From an uncultured Lachnospiraceae bacterium (GTDB lineage Bacteria > Bacillota > Clostridia > Lachnospirales > Lachnospiraceae): 19,219 nucleotides of DNA. The DNA lies in contig CAJUIP010000051.1 in NCBI GenBank assembly GCA_910586315.1, positions 1-19,219 on the forward strand. The letters are read 5' to 3'. Position numbers and translations under genes: made by a program. Shown here in pieces: positions 1 through 7,841 of this stretch. Below the pieces are notes generated by a model. That model made no database searches. It saw nothing but the letters and a program-made list of their open reading frames with translations, and had not been told where the DNA came from. The first letter of the stretch is position 1, and every line of letters starts with the position of its first letter.

Positions 1-29
1 AAAACTGCCCTAAAGGGGGTTTATACCAA

Positions 30-49
30 GACCTGCACCGACCTGCACC
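30..49. repeat. Tandem 10-bp direct repeat
   Basis: The 10-mer GACCTGCACC occurs twice back to back, 22 bp past the stop codon of the primase gene. It may be a small iteron-like or protein-binding repeat, or slippage. Only two copies are visible and the window edge is close. Confidence 0.5.
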
Positions 50-71
50 TTTCCCCAAAACACGGGCTTTC

Positions 72-2312
72 TCAATCCCCAAAATCATCCTCCTTTATCC
101 GCAGCCCGTACACGATAATGCCGGCCTTCGCCTTCCTCCGGGAAAAGCCCGCCGATTCCAGTGCATTATAAAAATCCGCTGTGCTTCTGGTGTACTCCCC
201 CGTCCTCATGCAATAGCTGCGGTATTCCTGGTACAGTACGCCGGACTTCTCCCGGTAGGTTTTGTCGGCCTCGCAGCACTCATTCAGGAAATGCCCAAGC
301 CAGTCATTATCCTCACGGTAGGATTTGATGGCATCCTCCACACAGGCAGGGCAGGGGATATGGAAATTTCGACCAATTGCCTTTTTCGCGCCCTCAATGA
401 TCCACGCCATGATAAACGGCGCTGCCTCCGAAACAAGATAGTCGGCATAGTTCTTGATATCCCCTGCGCCCTCTATCCTGGCATGGAACGGGATCACGAT
501 TAAGCGCCGCCACGTCCCAGGGTCATTCGCCCCCACCCTCGGCAGGTGGTTGGTGTAAAGCACGAGGGTATGGCTCGGCGTGAAGGAAAACGGGTCTTTG
601 TACTTTTTCTCCGCAAAAATCTCATCCGTGGAACACATCTGCTTTACCACGGAAGTGTTCAGCCGCATCCCTTCCTCCAGCTCCGCAGCAATAATAAGCC
701 GCTTGCCCTTTGCCTCGGCAAGCTCCGGCTTCACGTTCCGCTTGCAGCCTACGGTCAGCGTGTCGGCGGACATATTCCCGCTGTAGGTGCCAAGCACACG
801 GGCTATCGTGTTCCAGAAGGTGGACTTCCCGTTCCTGCCTTCCCCGTAGGCAATGATGAGCGATTCCAGATAGACACGCCCCACCGCCGCCATGCCCACG
901 ATCTGCTGCACATAGTCAATCAGCTCCGCATCTTTGCAGAAAATAGTGCCTAAAGAATCCAGCCACAGTTTCTCCCCTTTCTCTCCGGGAGCTGCCGCCG
1001 TTATCTTGGTGATATAGTCCTCCGGGCTGTGGTCCCTTTTCCCCTCCAGTCCGTCCGGAAGGTAATAGGTGCCGTCCGGCGTGTTCAGAAGGAACCCGTC
1101 TTTATCCAGGTCGGACACGCTGATCTCCAGCATCGGTTTTGCCGCCTGCAGAGCCGACACTACATACTTCATATCCCGCCGCTTCATTACGAACGCCTTG
1201 TATGCCTGGGCGGACATATACGCAAGGTAGGCGTCCATCTGCCCACCGCTGATCTTTTTTTCCAGCGACTTGCCGCCGGAGGTGATGGCATCCTCTGAAA
1301 TGCCCGTGTCCATGAGCGCCTGCTTCGTCCGGGCGATCTCATCCTTCGCGTCCGCAAGCTGAAGGTCAAGGAACTCCTCTGCCGCACCCACTGCCTGCTG
1401 CTTCGACTCCACCCAATACTGCCCGCAGAAACGCAGATAATCCGTGGCCGCCGTATAGCGCAGCTCCACTCCGTACTCCCTGGTCAGCACTTTTGCCTGC
1501 CCTATGTCAGAGTAATCGCCAGGTTTTAAGGATTCCCGCCCGAACTCGTCATTGTAGGCATCTGGGGCCACATACCCTTCCTGCCCCTGTACCTTCTCCG
1601 CAAACCGGCAGGCGCTCTGCCAGATCATGGCAAGCTCCGCATCTTCAAGAGGCGGATTGCACTTTGCCGCCTCCTCCATAAAGATTTCATGCGCCTTTTC
1701 CGTCACGCCGTACCGCTTCACCACGCGCCCCGCAAAATGGGACATGGTAGCGTTCCTCTGCCCCTGCGGTATCTCCCTGCCACCCTGCGGCTTCACGATG
1801 CAGTCAATGGTGATCTCGCCCTCATGCCAGAGGATGGAATCTGCCGGATGCCCGAAGATGAACCGGGCAGAGTCCAGCGCCTTGGCGTCAAAAAACGGGA
1901 ACTTCTGCTGTATGGCTTTCTTCAGAGCGGCACAGACCTCCCCGTCTGAAACGGGGTCATGCGGGAAGTACACATGGAACCTCGGCCTCGCAGACTTCCC
2001 ATCCTTCGGCTTCATGTGGTTGCGGCTCGTCACCACGGCGAACGCCACATCCTTCCCGATTTTTTCTTCCAATCCTTCCGGATGAATCCAGTCCGCCGGA
2101 TTATCGGAATGGCCGTTATCACAGTCCATCACGTCCACATCGCAGGAGAGGAAATTGTCATTGCTCCTGCGGCAGTTTTTGAATTCCGCGCACACATGGT
2201 CAAAGGCCATGATTTCCAGGCAGTCATCCTCGTTATCCACCACCCGCTTGTTTGGGTACAGGCTGTTCTTTGCGTTCCCCCTGCAGTTTGCTGTATAAAA
2301 TGTCATCCTCAT
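72..2312 (-). CDS. Phage-type primase/SF3 helicase (PrimPol + PriCT + D5-type helicase), 746 aa
   Basis: This is a large replication protein expected to prime and unwind DNA at a phage or mobile-element origin. The N-terminal region (about 50-160) looks like an archaeo-eukaryotic primase domain: an acidic DVD pair (D58, D60), then RPRFHVYFP (109-117) and DSARFIFGHP (147-156). Residues 185-240 resemble a PriCT module. The C-terminal helicase has Walker A GEGRNGKST (490-498), an acidic Walker-B-like segment RLIIAAELEEG (538-548), and a motif-C-like segment with YTNHLPRV (586-593) and an RR pair (602-603). ATG at 2312 overlaps the preceding stop by 4 bp (ATGA), with a GGAGG site about 10 nt upstream; ATG at 2306 is an alternative. 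It is the last gene of the replication operon in this window. Family identity is confident; substrate and origin are not known. Confidence 0.9.
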   Translation of the reverse strand: MRMTFYTANCRGNAKNSLYPNKRVVDNEDDCLEIMAFDHVCAEFKNCRRSNDNFLSCDVDVMDCDNGHSDNPADWIHPEGLEEKIGKDVAFAVVTSRNHMKPKDGKSARPRFHVYFPHDPVSDGEVCAALKKAIQQKFPFFDAKALDSARFIFGHPADSILWHEGEITIDCIVKPQGGREIPQGQRNATMSHFAGRVVKRYGVTEKAHEIFMEEAAKCNPPLEDAELAMIWQSACRFAEKVQGQEGYVAPDAYNDEFGRESLKPGDYSDIGQAKVLTREYGVELRYTAATDYLRFCGQYWVESKQQAVGAAEEFLDLQLADAKDEIARTKQALMDTGISEDAITSGGKSLEKKISGGQMDAYLAYMSAQAYKAFVMKRRDMKYVVSALQAAKPMLEISVSDLDKDGFLLNTPDGTYYLPDGLEGKRDHSPEDYITKITAAAPGEKGEKLWLDSLGTIFCKDAELIDYVQQIVGMAAVGRVYLESLIIAYGEGRNGKSTFWNTIARVLGTYSGNMSADTLTVGCKRNVKPELAEAKGKRLIIAAELEEGMRLNTSVVKQMCSTDEIFAEKKYKDPFSFTPSHTLVLYTNHLPRVGANDPGTWRRLIVIPFHARIEGAGDIKNYADYLVSEAAPFIMAWIIEGAKKAIGRNFHIPCPACVEDAIKSYREDNDWLGHFLNECCEADKTYREKSGVLYQEYRSYCMRTGEYTRSTADFYNALESAGFSRRKAKAGIIVYGLRIKEDDFGD

Positions 2313-2740
2313 AAGCCGCTGACCTCCTCCAGTTCTTCCGTAAAATACCGTATCGGCATCTTTTTCTTTTCCGCCTTTTCAATCTCCGCTGCCATTCCCT
2401 GGGAAACCCTGCTTCCAAACACCCATAGCTGCTCACATTTCCCCAAAAGCACCATCCCCATGAATATACCAATTGCCCGTTCCGCAGGAATGGAATCGTC
2501 CATAAACTGCGGAAAGAGCAGGTGCGGGGCAATGGGGATACAGGCATTCCTCACCGCAAAACGGCTGTACACCCTCGCCATGTTTACATTGTTCTCTACA
2601 TCCCCGGCAAACGGGGAGCATATATAGACCAGCGGCCGGTATGCCTTCTTCGCCGCCTTTTCCTCCTTCTCGATGTTTGAAAGGGCTCCATACGTTGTCG
2701 GGTCAGGATATCCCTCTCTGTTATATTTACTGATACCCAT
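2309..2740 (-). CDS. DUF4406/DUF7768-like protein, 143 aa
   Basis: This is a small soluble protein of the kind often found in phage replication modules and distantly resembling nucleoside 2-deoxyribosyltransferases. The characteristic segment is YICSPFAGDVENN (39-51), followed by a helix with R57 and R60, then a predicted Rossmann-like strand LWVFGS (105-110) and GMAAEIEKA (115-123). Its biochemical role is unproven. An upstream in-frame GTG at 2749 overlaps the Shine-Dalgarno sequence, whereas ATG at 2740 sits 8 nt after GGAGG, so the ATG was chosen. The gene begins 14 bp after the polymerase stop and its own stop overlaps the primase start, so translation is probably coupled. Confidence 0.7.
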   Translation of the reverse strand: MGISKYNREGYPDPTTYGALSNIEKEEKAAKKAYRPLVYICSPFAGDVENNVNMARVYSRFAVRNACIPIAPHLLFPQFMDDSIPAERAIGIFMGMVLLGKCEQLWVFGSRVSQGMAAEIEKAEKKKMPIRYFTEELEEVSGL

Positions 2741-2754
2741 AAGCTGCACCTCCT

Positions 2755-4683
2755 CTAATCCTTTTGATAAAATTCACATTCATAGCCATCCGCGCGGAGC
2801 AGCAACCCCTCTGCCCAGGGTGGCGTCCTGCCCATCTGTTCGCATACGGCAGGAAGGGACATCCTCCTGTCCGCCTCAATGATGATCTCGTCATGCACAT
2901 GGGCGACAATGGAGCAGTTCCGGAGCGTCCGCATGGCATAGCACAGAATATCGCGGGCGGTTGCCTGCACGATATTCTCCACAAACTTTGGACCATAGCT
3001 TTCCAGCCGTTCCCATTTCTTCGTTCCGCCTACGCCCATGTAGGTGACAGATTCCCCGCCGAACTGGTTCTCGCCAATCCTCGGCTTCACATAGGCAAGC
3101 CTCCTCCCGGAAAAAAGCGTGATGAACAGCATCCCGCTCTGGTAAGAGAAACGGATGCCGTGTGTCTCTGTCGGCATCTTCTTTTTGATGCACTCCTTCA
3201 CGGCGCGGTCAACCGCCCACCAGAACTCCGTAATGCTTGGGTTGGAATCCCGCCATGCAGAAACAAGTGGCTGCAGTTCTTCCTCCGCAAGCCCCATCTC
3301 CAAAGCGCCCATGGATTTCAATGCCCCGACCGAGCCGCCATAGCCGAGAGCCAGTTCCGCTATCTTCCCTTTCTGCCGCAAATGCCCGTTCACACCGTGC
3401 TTCTCCACCGGCACATGGAACATCTGGCTTGCCGATGCACAGTAAATGTCACCGCCGCCCTCAAACACATTCAGACGCCACCGCTCCCCGGCGATCCATG
3501 CGATCACCCTTGCCTCAATAGCGGAAAAGTCCGCCACAATGAATTTCCTGCCGCCTTGTGGCACAAAGGCCGTGCGGATGAGCTGCGAAAGCGTATCCGG
3601 GATATCCTCATAGAGCATGGCAAGGGCATCAAAATCCCCCGCTTTCACAAGCTCCCGTGCCTGTGCCAGATCGGGGATATGGTTCTGCGGGAGGTTCTGC
3701 AACTGTATAATGCGCCCGGAAAACCGCCCCGTCCGATTGGCACCGTAGAATTGAAACATCCCATGCGCCCTTCCATCTGCACACACCGCATTCTCCATCG
3801 CCTGGTATTTCTTCACCGAGGATTTGGCAAGCTGCTGCCGAAGGGAAAGCGCCTCCCCCAAAGGCTCCGGCGCAGTCTTCAACAGTTCCGCCACCGCCTT
3901 TTTATCTAAGGAGTCTGTTTCCATCCCGTTCTCCGAAAGCCACTGTTTCATCTGCTGCACAGAGTTTGGGTTCTCCAGTTCCGTCAGTTCCTTCATCGCC
4001 GCCGACAGCTCCGCCCTGGAGCGGCCATCCAGTGAAATCGCCTGTGCCACCATCTCCATATCCACACCGATGCCCCGGTCGTTGATCTCCTGGTCCTGCC
4101 AGTATTCCTCCCACACAAAATCCGGCACGGGGAACTTGAAAAGCCTCTGCTGTATCTGCATCTCCGCCTCCACGTCACGGAGGTTGTATGCCTTGAACCG
4201 CTCCCATTTCTCCCTGTCATGCTCCGGCAGGTTCCGTGTCCGGCCGCCGTTCGCCTTGGTCGGCTTGCAGGGGACACAGAAATACCGGATCAGGTCTTTC
4301 CCTTCCGACAGCTTCTGCTTTTCCAGCCCAAGCACCGCGCCCACATTTTCCAAAGACAGCGGAAGGCCAAGCGTGGCAGACCAGACCATGGAGCATTTCC
4401 ACGATTCCGGCTCCAGCCATTCCCCAAGGTAATTTGACAGGCACACCCTCTCGAACATGGCATTGAACGCCCACTTGGTAATGGAATCATCTGAGAGCGC
4501 CGCCAGGATATCTGCAGGGATTTCCTCCCCACAGGCAACATCGACCACTTTCACTTTCCCTCCGTCCACGCTGTAGCCGAACAGCAGGATTTCAAAATTC
4601 GGTGAGGAAGCATATTTATAAACACCGCACTTGGATATATCCACATCAGAAAATGTCTCTAAATCAATTTCTATCGACTTCAA
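2755..4683 (-). CDS. Phage-type family-A DNA polymerase with 3'-5' exonuclease, 642 aa
   Basis: This is a replicative DNA polymerase of the phage Pol I class without a 5'-3' nuclease domain. The N-terminal DEDD exonuclease shows motif I DLETFS (7-12), motif II around FNAMFE (73-78) and motif III YNLRDVEAE (166-174). The palm carries motif A VADFSAIEARV (383-393) and motif C VAHVHDEI (593-600). The O-helix runs RQKGKIAELALGYGG (436-450); the usual aromatic position appears to be Leu444. The start is TTG at 4683, with GGAG 9 nt upstream and exonuclease motif I only seven codons in, which supports the unusual start codon. The length matches phage relatives. It lies between the DUF2815 gene and the DUF4406-like gene. 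Confidence 0.93.
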   Translation of the reverse strand: MKSIEIDLETFSDVDISKCGVYKYASSPNFEILLFGYSVDGGKVKVVDVACGEEIPADILAALSDDSITKWAFNAMFERVCLSNYLGEWLEPESWKCSMVWSATLGLPLSLENVGAVLGLEKQKLSEGKDLIRYFCVPCKPTKANGGRTRNLPEHDREKWERFKAYNLRDVEAEMQIQQRLFKFPVPDFVWEEYWQDQEINDRGIGVDMEMVAQAISLDGRSRAELSAAMKELTELENPNSVQQMKQWLSENGMETDSLDKKAVAELLKTAPEPLGEALSLRQQLAKSSVKKYQAMENAVCADGRAHGMFQFYGANRTGRFSGRIIQLQNLPQNHIPDLAQARELVKAGDFDALAMLYEDIPDTLSQLIRTAFVPQGGRKFIVADFSAIEARVIAWIAGERWRLNVFEGGGDIYCASASQMFHVPVEKHGVNGHLRQKGKIAELALGYGGSVGALKSMGALEMGLAEEELQPLVSAWRDSNPSITEFWWAVDRAVKECIKKKMPTETHGIRFSYQSGMLFITLFSGRRLAYVKPRIGENQFGGESVTYMGVGGTKKWERLESYGPKFVENIVQATARDILCYAMRTLRNCSIVAHVHDEIIIEADRRMSLPAVCEQMGRTPPWAEGLLLRADGYECEFYQKD

Positions 4684-4701
4684 TCCAACCAGCTCCTTTC
4701 A

Positions 4702-4755
4702 CCGCCTTAAGGGCGGCAGGGAAAAGGCAGATGCCCATTCCCCGCCACCCGGCGG
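4702..4755. repeat. Pair of short GC-rich hairpins in the DUF2815-polymerase gap
   Basis: The 90-bp gap (4684-4773) holds two small inverted repeats: CCGCC-TTAAG-GGCGG at 4702-4716 and CCGCC-ACCC-GGCGG at 4742-4755. Neither is followed by a T-tract on the minus strand, so they do not look like terminators for the operon. They could tune mRNA stability or polymerase expression; that is inference. Confidence 0.4.
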
Positions 4756-4773
4756 CTGTGTTTTTCTATCTGG

Positions 4774-5340
4774 TCATGACAGGAAATCCTCCCCGTCCTC
4801 ATCCGCAAAATCATCCTCCGCACGGGACTTCCCGCCAAGCGGCTCCCCGTCACGGATTTTCTGTAAATTGTTCAGACCGCAGGCGATTCCCTTATTGCCA
4901 TTGCTGTTGAACGCATAGAAATTGATGCTCGCCCTGCCGTATACCCCGCTGTACACCTCGGAATGGTCCAGGATCGGCTGCCGGTCCGCATCCACAATGC
5001 CGGGAGCCGTGGAACTGTTGGCATTGACAAAATAGGAATCCGCATAGGCTTCATCATCCGGGCGTTCTGTGTCCCCGTCACGCAACGGGGTCTTCAGCAC
5101 GGAAAGCGCAGGGACGCTCCTGCCGTTCCCCTTCAGCTTCGCCTCGCCCTCACGGTATGCCGCCTCAATCGCCGCCTCAATCTTGGCGATGGTCTTCTTA
5201 TCCGACTTCGGGATGATGAGCGAAACGGAGTATTTCGGCGTGCCGCCGTTGATTGATTTCGCCTCCCATGCGTTGCAGTAGCTCCACCGGGTATCCGGCC
5301 CGGTAATGACTTTGGTTGGATTATTGACTGTATTTGACAT
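4774..5340 (-). CDS. DUF2815 protein, probable ssDNA-binding protein, 188 aa
   Basis: This resembles the DUF2815 family found beside phage polymerases and thought to be OB-fold-like single-strand DNA-binding proteins. Visible support is the pattern of conserved aromatics (WSYCNAWE, 19-26; YSVSLIIPKSDKK, 38-50; YGRASINFYAFNSNG, 135-149) and a strongly acidic C-terminal tail rich in D and E after residue 170, as SSB-like proteins use for partner contacts. ATG at 5340 follows AGGAGG by about 8 nt. It sits directly between the DUF2800 nuclease and the polymerase. The function is inferred from family and context. Confidence 0.8.
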   Translation of the reverse strand: MSNTVNNPTKVITGPDTRWSYCNAWEAKSINGGTPKYSVSLIIPKSDKKTIAKIEAAIEAAYREGEAKLKGNGRSVPALSVLKTPLRDGDTERPDDEAYADSYFVNANSSTAPGIVDADRQPILDHSEVYSGVYGRASINFYAFNSNGNKGIACGLNNLQKIRDGEPLGGKSRAEDDFADEDGEDFLS

Positions 5341-5352
5341 ATGGTTTTCCTC

Positions 5353-6474
5353 CTAATTATCCTTGAAATCTTCCTGCGCCGTGTTCATCTCCGGGCGCTT
5401 ATCGGTTTCCGGCACAAGCGCCGGCTTGCCCTGTGGCTTTTCCACAAGCCCCTTCAAAATTTCCGCAAATTTCTTTTTGCCTAACAATTTCTCCATGGCC
5501 GTTATCCCTAAGAGCTTCGGCTCATACGGGTCGAATCCCGCTTTCTTCACGCTGTCCGCCACGGCATCCTCATCCGTGTACTTTCTGTTGGAACGGCCCT
5601 CAACCACCTTAAATCCGTCATACTTCACACCGGAAAGAGCCTGCTGCAATGCGAACTCCTTCACATCCGCCGCCCATGCCGCCAGCTCATCCGCTTTCAC
5701 AAGGATTGCCGCAATCTCGTCATCCTCCAGCGTGGCGGGCATCTCAAAATCATATTTGGCAAGTTCCAGGTTATACTCCGCCCGTTTCCTGCAGACTGCC
5801 TTCGCCTTGCAGAATTTGCAGTGTTCCCCTGCACAGAACTCACCCTCCCCGGCATAAGCCAGCTTTGCCTTTTCCCGCAGCTCGCCCTCTGCCCACTGGA
5901 GCAGATCAGCCTTCGCCATGACGGACACACTGATATTCTCCCGGCGCGGCTGGTAGATCGCCATGCGGACAGTGTCAATATCATAGATACCGTCAAACAG
6001 CTCCAGCGCGCCCAGAGCATACAGCATCATCTGAGGATTTCCCTCTGCTGAAACCTCCACGCCCTTCCCGTGCTTGTAGTCGATGATATACAGCGTCCCG
6101 TCAGCGATGATCACGCAGTCGCCGGTGCCAAAACCTTCCTCCACGAACCGGGAGAAATCCAGCCTCTGCTCGATCAGCACCACCGGGTCTTTACATTCCT
6201 TCTTTGCTTCTTCCACCAAAGAAAGCACATACTCCGCATACCCGCAGGCGCATTCCTCCATTTCCTCATCGTAGAAGGAAAGGCCCTCCGTGGGGTCTGA
6301 TGTATCCATCCCCAGGGACAGTTTCAGCTTGTGTTCGCACAGGCTGTGGGCATCTGTTCCCTGCTGTGCGTATTCGCTGCCCGTATCCTCATAATTCTCA
6401 CAGAGCCTTGCCGACGGCGGGCAGGCAAGCCACCGGTGGCTGGAGGATGCAGACAGTAAAGCGTGTCTCCCCAT
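5353..6474 (-). CDS. DUF2800 family Cas4/RecB-like PD-(D/E)XK nuclease, 373 aa
   Basis: This is a predicted Fe-S-containing nuclease of phage replication modules. The PD-(D/E)XK core is seen as GTGDC (D119) followed by IDYKHGKG (D132, K134) and a glutamine-containing helix (Q148). A C-terminal cysteine set C214, C219, C222, C228, with further cysteines near the N-terminus (C25, C46), resembles the cluster-binding arrangement of Cas4/AddB-type nucleases. ATG at 6474 forms a TGATG junction with the preceding gene and lies 7 nt after GGAGG; a GTG one codon earlier is less well spaced. It probably processes DNA ends during replication or recombination; the exact polarity cannot be read from sequence. 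Confidence 0.82.
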   Translation of the reverse strand: MGRHALLSASSSHRWLACPPSARLCENYEDTGSEYAQQGTDAHSLCEHKLKLSLGMDTSDPTEGLSFYDEEMEECACGYAEYVLSLVEEAKKECKDPVVLIEQRLDFSRFVEEGFGTGDCVIIADGTLYIIDYKHGKGVEVSAEGNPQMMLYALGALELFDGIYDIDTVRMAIYQPRRENISVSVMAKADLLQWAEGELREKAKLAYAGEGEFCAGEHCKFCKAKAVCRKRAEYNLELAKYDFEMPATLEDDEIAAILVKADELAAWAADVKEFALQQALSGVKYDGFKVVEGRSNRKYTDEDAVADSVKKAGFDPYEPKLLGITAMEKLLGKKKFAEILKGLVEKPQGKPALVPETDKRPEMNTAQEDFKDN

Positions 6475-6857
6475 CACAGCACCTCCGCTTCCGCAAGCAG
6501 CGCCGCATACTCCGCCGGGTCGATCTCCGACAGCTTATCCGCGCCATGCTTATTCAGCAGCGCCTTCACCTCCGCCGTGTGTCCGGCACGGGACTTCTCA
6601 GCCAACACCGCGCGGACTTCCTCCAGCGTCAGCGGCTTCTCCTCCGGTTCCTGCTTTGCCGCAGGCTTTTCTTCCTTCTTCGCCGTATTCCTTCCTGCAG
6701 CCTTCCCGGTCTTTCCCGCCTTCTCCGGCTCCTTTGTGGTAGTCAGCTCCGTATCCGCTGCCCCACCGTCTGCCACCGCATCCGCGACAGCCTGTAGGCT
6801 GTCCGCAAGAGAACGCAGGTCACCGATGACGTCAAGCAGTAACTTCACTTTTCCCAT
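6474..6857 (-). CDS. Ala/Lys/Glu-rich small replication-module protein, 127 aa
   Basis: This small protein is commonly found upstream of DUF2800 genes in Firmicute prophages and has sometimes been misnamed an rRNA biogenesis protein. It has an N-terminal helical part (1-30), a low-complexity A/K/E-rich linker (about 40-75) and a conserved-looking C-terminal helical part containing VLAEKSRAGHTAEVKALL (84-101). ATG at 6857 has AAGGAGG 8 nt upstream; an in-frame GTG nine codons earlier lacks a good site. Its start overlaps the end of the 72-aa gene by 26 bp, and its stop overlaps the nuclease start by 1 bp. The biochemical role is unknown; a partner or adaptor for the nuclease or SSB is a guess from context. 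Confidence 0.7.
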   Translation of the reverse strand: MGKVKLLLDVIGDLRSLADSLQAVADAVADGGAADTELTTTKEPEKAGKTGKAAGRNTAKKEEKPAAKQEPEEKPLTLEEVRAVLAEKSRAGHTAEVKALLNKHGADKLSEIDPAEYAALLAEAEVL

Positions 6858-7050
6858 GTACGTTTCCTCCTTCCATGACTTCACTGATTGCCAGTTCCCG
6901 GACGGAATCGCCCGGCACGATGATGGTCAGCCGCTGCTTATCCCCAAGGAGGAAGCGCAGGAAACGCTCCCTCACGGAGACACTGCGGCAGGCAACAATG
7001 CCGCCATTCACCGGCTTTTTGGAAACACTGATCCTCAATGTGTGTTTCAT
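6832..7050 (-). CDS. Small conserved protein of the replication module, 72 aa
   Basis: I do not recognise a named family. The protein is basic in its N-terminal two thirds, with VSVRERFLRFLLGDK (24-38) followed by a beta-rich LTIIVPG (41-47). ATG at 7050 is preceded by an AGAGGTGG ribosome site, and the gene overlaps the next gene by 26 bp, both of which support it as real. Similar short ORFs occur in this position of phage-like modules from gut Firmicutes (from memory). It is the first gene after the region-4 sigma-like gene, separated by a 79-bp leader that holds a hairpin. Confidence 0.7.
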   Translation of the reverse strand: MKHTLRISVSKKPVNGGIVACRSVSVRERFLRFLLGDKQRLTIIVPGDSVRELAISEVMEGGNVHGKSEVTA

Positions 7051-7065
7051 GCATCCACCTCTTTC

Positions 7066-7092
7066 TGAAGGACTGCGTTTTTATGTCCTTCA
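7066..7092 (-). promoter_or_regulatory. Leader hairpin upstream of the 72-aa gene
   Basis: An 8-bp perfect stem TGAAGGAC/GTCCTTCA (7066-7073 with 7085-7092) and an 11-nt loop lie just upstream of the ribosome site of the 72-aa gene on the minus strand. A TATAGT hexamer overlaps its upstream side and could be a -10, but no convincing -35 is visible. No T-tract follows, so it is not a terminator. It may affect translation or mRNA stability. Confidence 0.4.
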
Positions 7093-7129
7093 CTATACGG
7101 AGATTTGGAGGCTGTTTTGGGGACCCGTA

Positions 7130-7516
7130 TCAGAAATTTTTTCTGAAAAATTTTTTTGCCGCCTCAACAGACTTTTTCACAGCCTTATGGTCCACCCCTT
7201 CCATCCGGGCGATCTCCCGCAGCGTTTTCCCCTCTGCATACAGCAGGAGGCGCCGCCTCTGGACATCCGGCATCGCAGCCATGACTTCCGCCACCCACTG
7301 TGCTTCCGTTTCCTGTTCCAGTACGGTTTCCGGCGTTTCTGTATCCGCATACTCCCTTCCCTCATAATCAGCCGCATCCATGGAATAGCAATGGTACCGT
7401 TCCTTCCTGCCAAGGTTCTCCTCCTCGCGCCTGGAGTCAAGGATGAATGTGCCAATCTCCTCATCCACCTCGACCTCTGAATTTTCTCCGTTTGCAAATG
7501 TGTAATTGATTTTCAT
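7130..7516 (-). CDS. Sigma-70 region-4-like regulator, 128 aa
   Basis: This short protein contains only a region-4-type helix-turn-helix at its C-terminus: MPDVQRRRLLLYAEGKTLRE (82-101), then IARMEGVDHKAVKKSVEAA (102-120). The N-terminal half (1-65) is acidic and does not resemble sigma region 2, so it is more like the sigma-like late or positive regulators of phages than a full sigma factor. ATG at 7516 has AAAGGAG 9 nt upstream. The frame is open for a further 38 codons upstream (to an ATG at 7630), straight across a strong terminator hairpin. As the first gene of the replication operon it is a good candidate activator of that operon; this is inference from position. Confidence 0.78.
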   Translation of the reverse strand: MKINYTFANGENSEVEVDEEIGTFILDSRREEENLGRKERYHCYSMDAADYEGREYADTETPETVLEQETEAQWVAEVMAAMPDVQRRRLLLYAEGKTLREIARMEGVDHKAVKKSVEAAKKFFRKNF

Positions 7517-7567
7517 TCTGCCGTTCTCCTTTCGGAGCCCGGCAGGCGGCACCATGGCCGCAGCAAA

Positions 7568-7616
7568 CAAAAAAAGAGCCTGGCAAGCAGCACAAAAAGT
7601 GCCGCCTGTCAGGCTC
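7568..7616 (-). terminator. Strong intrinsic terminator or attenuator
   Basis: Read on the minus strand, a hairpin with outer stem GAGCCTG/CAGGCTC (7610-7616 with 7576-7582), and an inner stem closed by GCAC/GTGC, is followed at once by TTTTTTTG (7568-7575). It lies 51 nt upstream of the sigma-like gene at 7516, so it ends transcripts arriving from the DUF3825/zinc-ribbon side, or controls entry into the replication operon. Confidence 0.85.
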
Positions 7617-7619
7617 AAT

Positions 7620-7841
7620 GTCGTCTCCATCCTGTTTCAGATGGTATCGTGGTGGCTCGACCGCTTTTTAGGAATGAAATCTCCCCACCGTGCATCATGC
7701 TCAAACAAACGTCATACCGTTTTCCCGGCTTCGCTGTCCGTTTCCCGCCCCCATATACACTCCTTATAGGGGCTGACCGTATTGCCGCAGCTATCCGGTA
7801 AGCCCCGGCTGTCTGTCCGGGGCATTCGGCATAGGTTTCCT
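7620..7841 (-). other. Non-coding stretch with a GC hairpin
   Basis: No convincing gene lies between the zinc-ribbon gene and the terminator. Read on the minus strand it holds a perfect 7-bp stem GCCCCGG/CCGGGGC with an 8-nt loop (7802-7823) and two tiny ORFs: a 17-codon one from ATG 7754 behind AAGGAG, and a 27-codon one just downstream of it that ends at the terminator. A structured leader RNA is possible, but I see no known riboswitch signature. Confidence 0.4.

Noticed and set aside
1959..2627. A 222-codon open frame on the plus strand
   Set aside because: It is antisense to the primase and DUF4406-like genes and shows no motif or ribosome site.
2764..3909. A 381-codon open frame on the plus strand
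   Set aside because: It lies wholly antisense to the DNA polymerase, whose motifs are intact, has no recognisable domain, and is explained by GC-rich codon bias.
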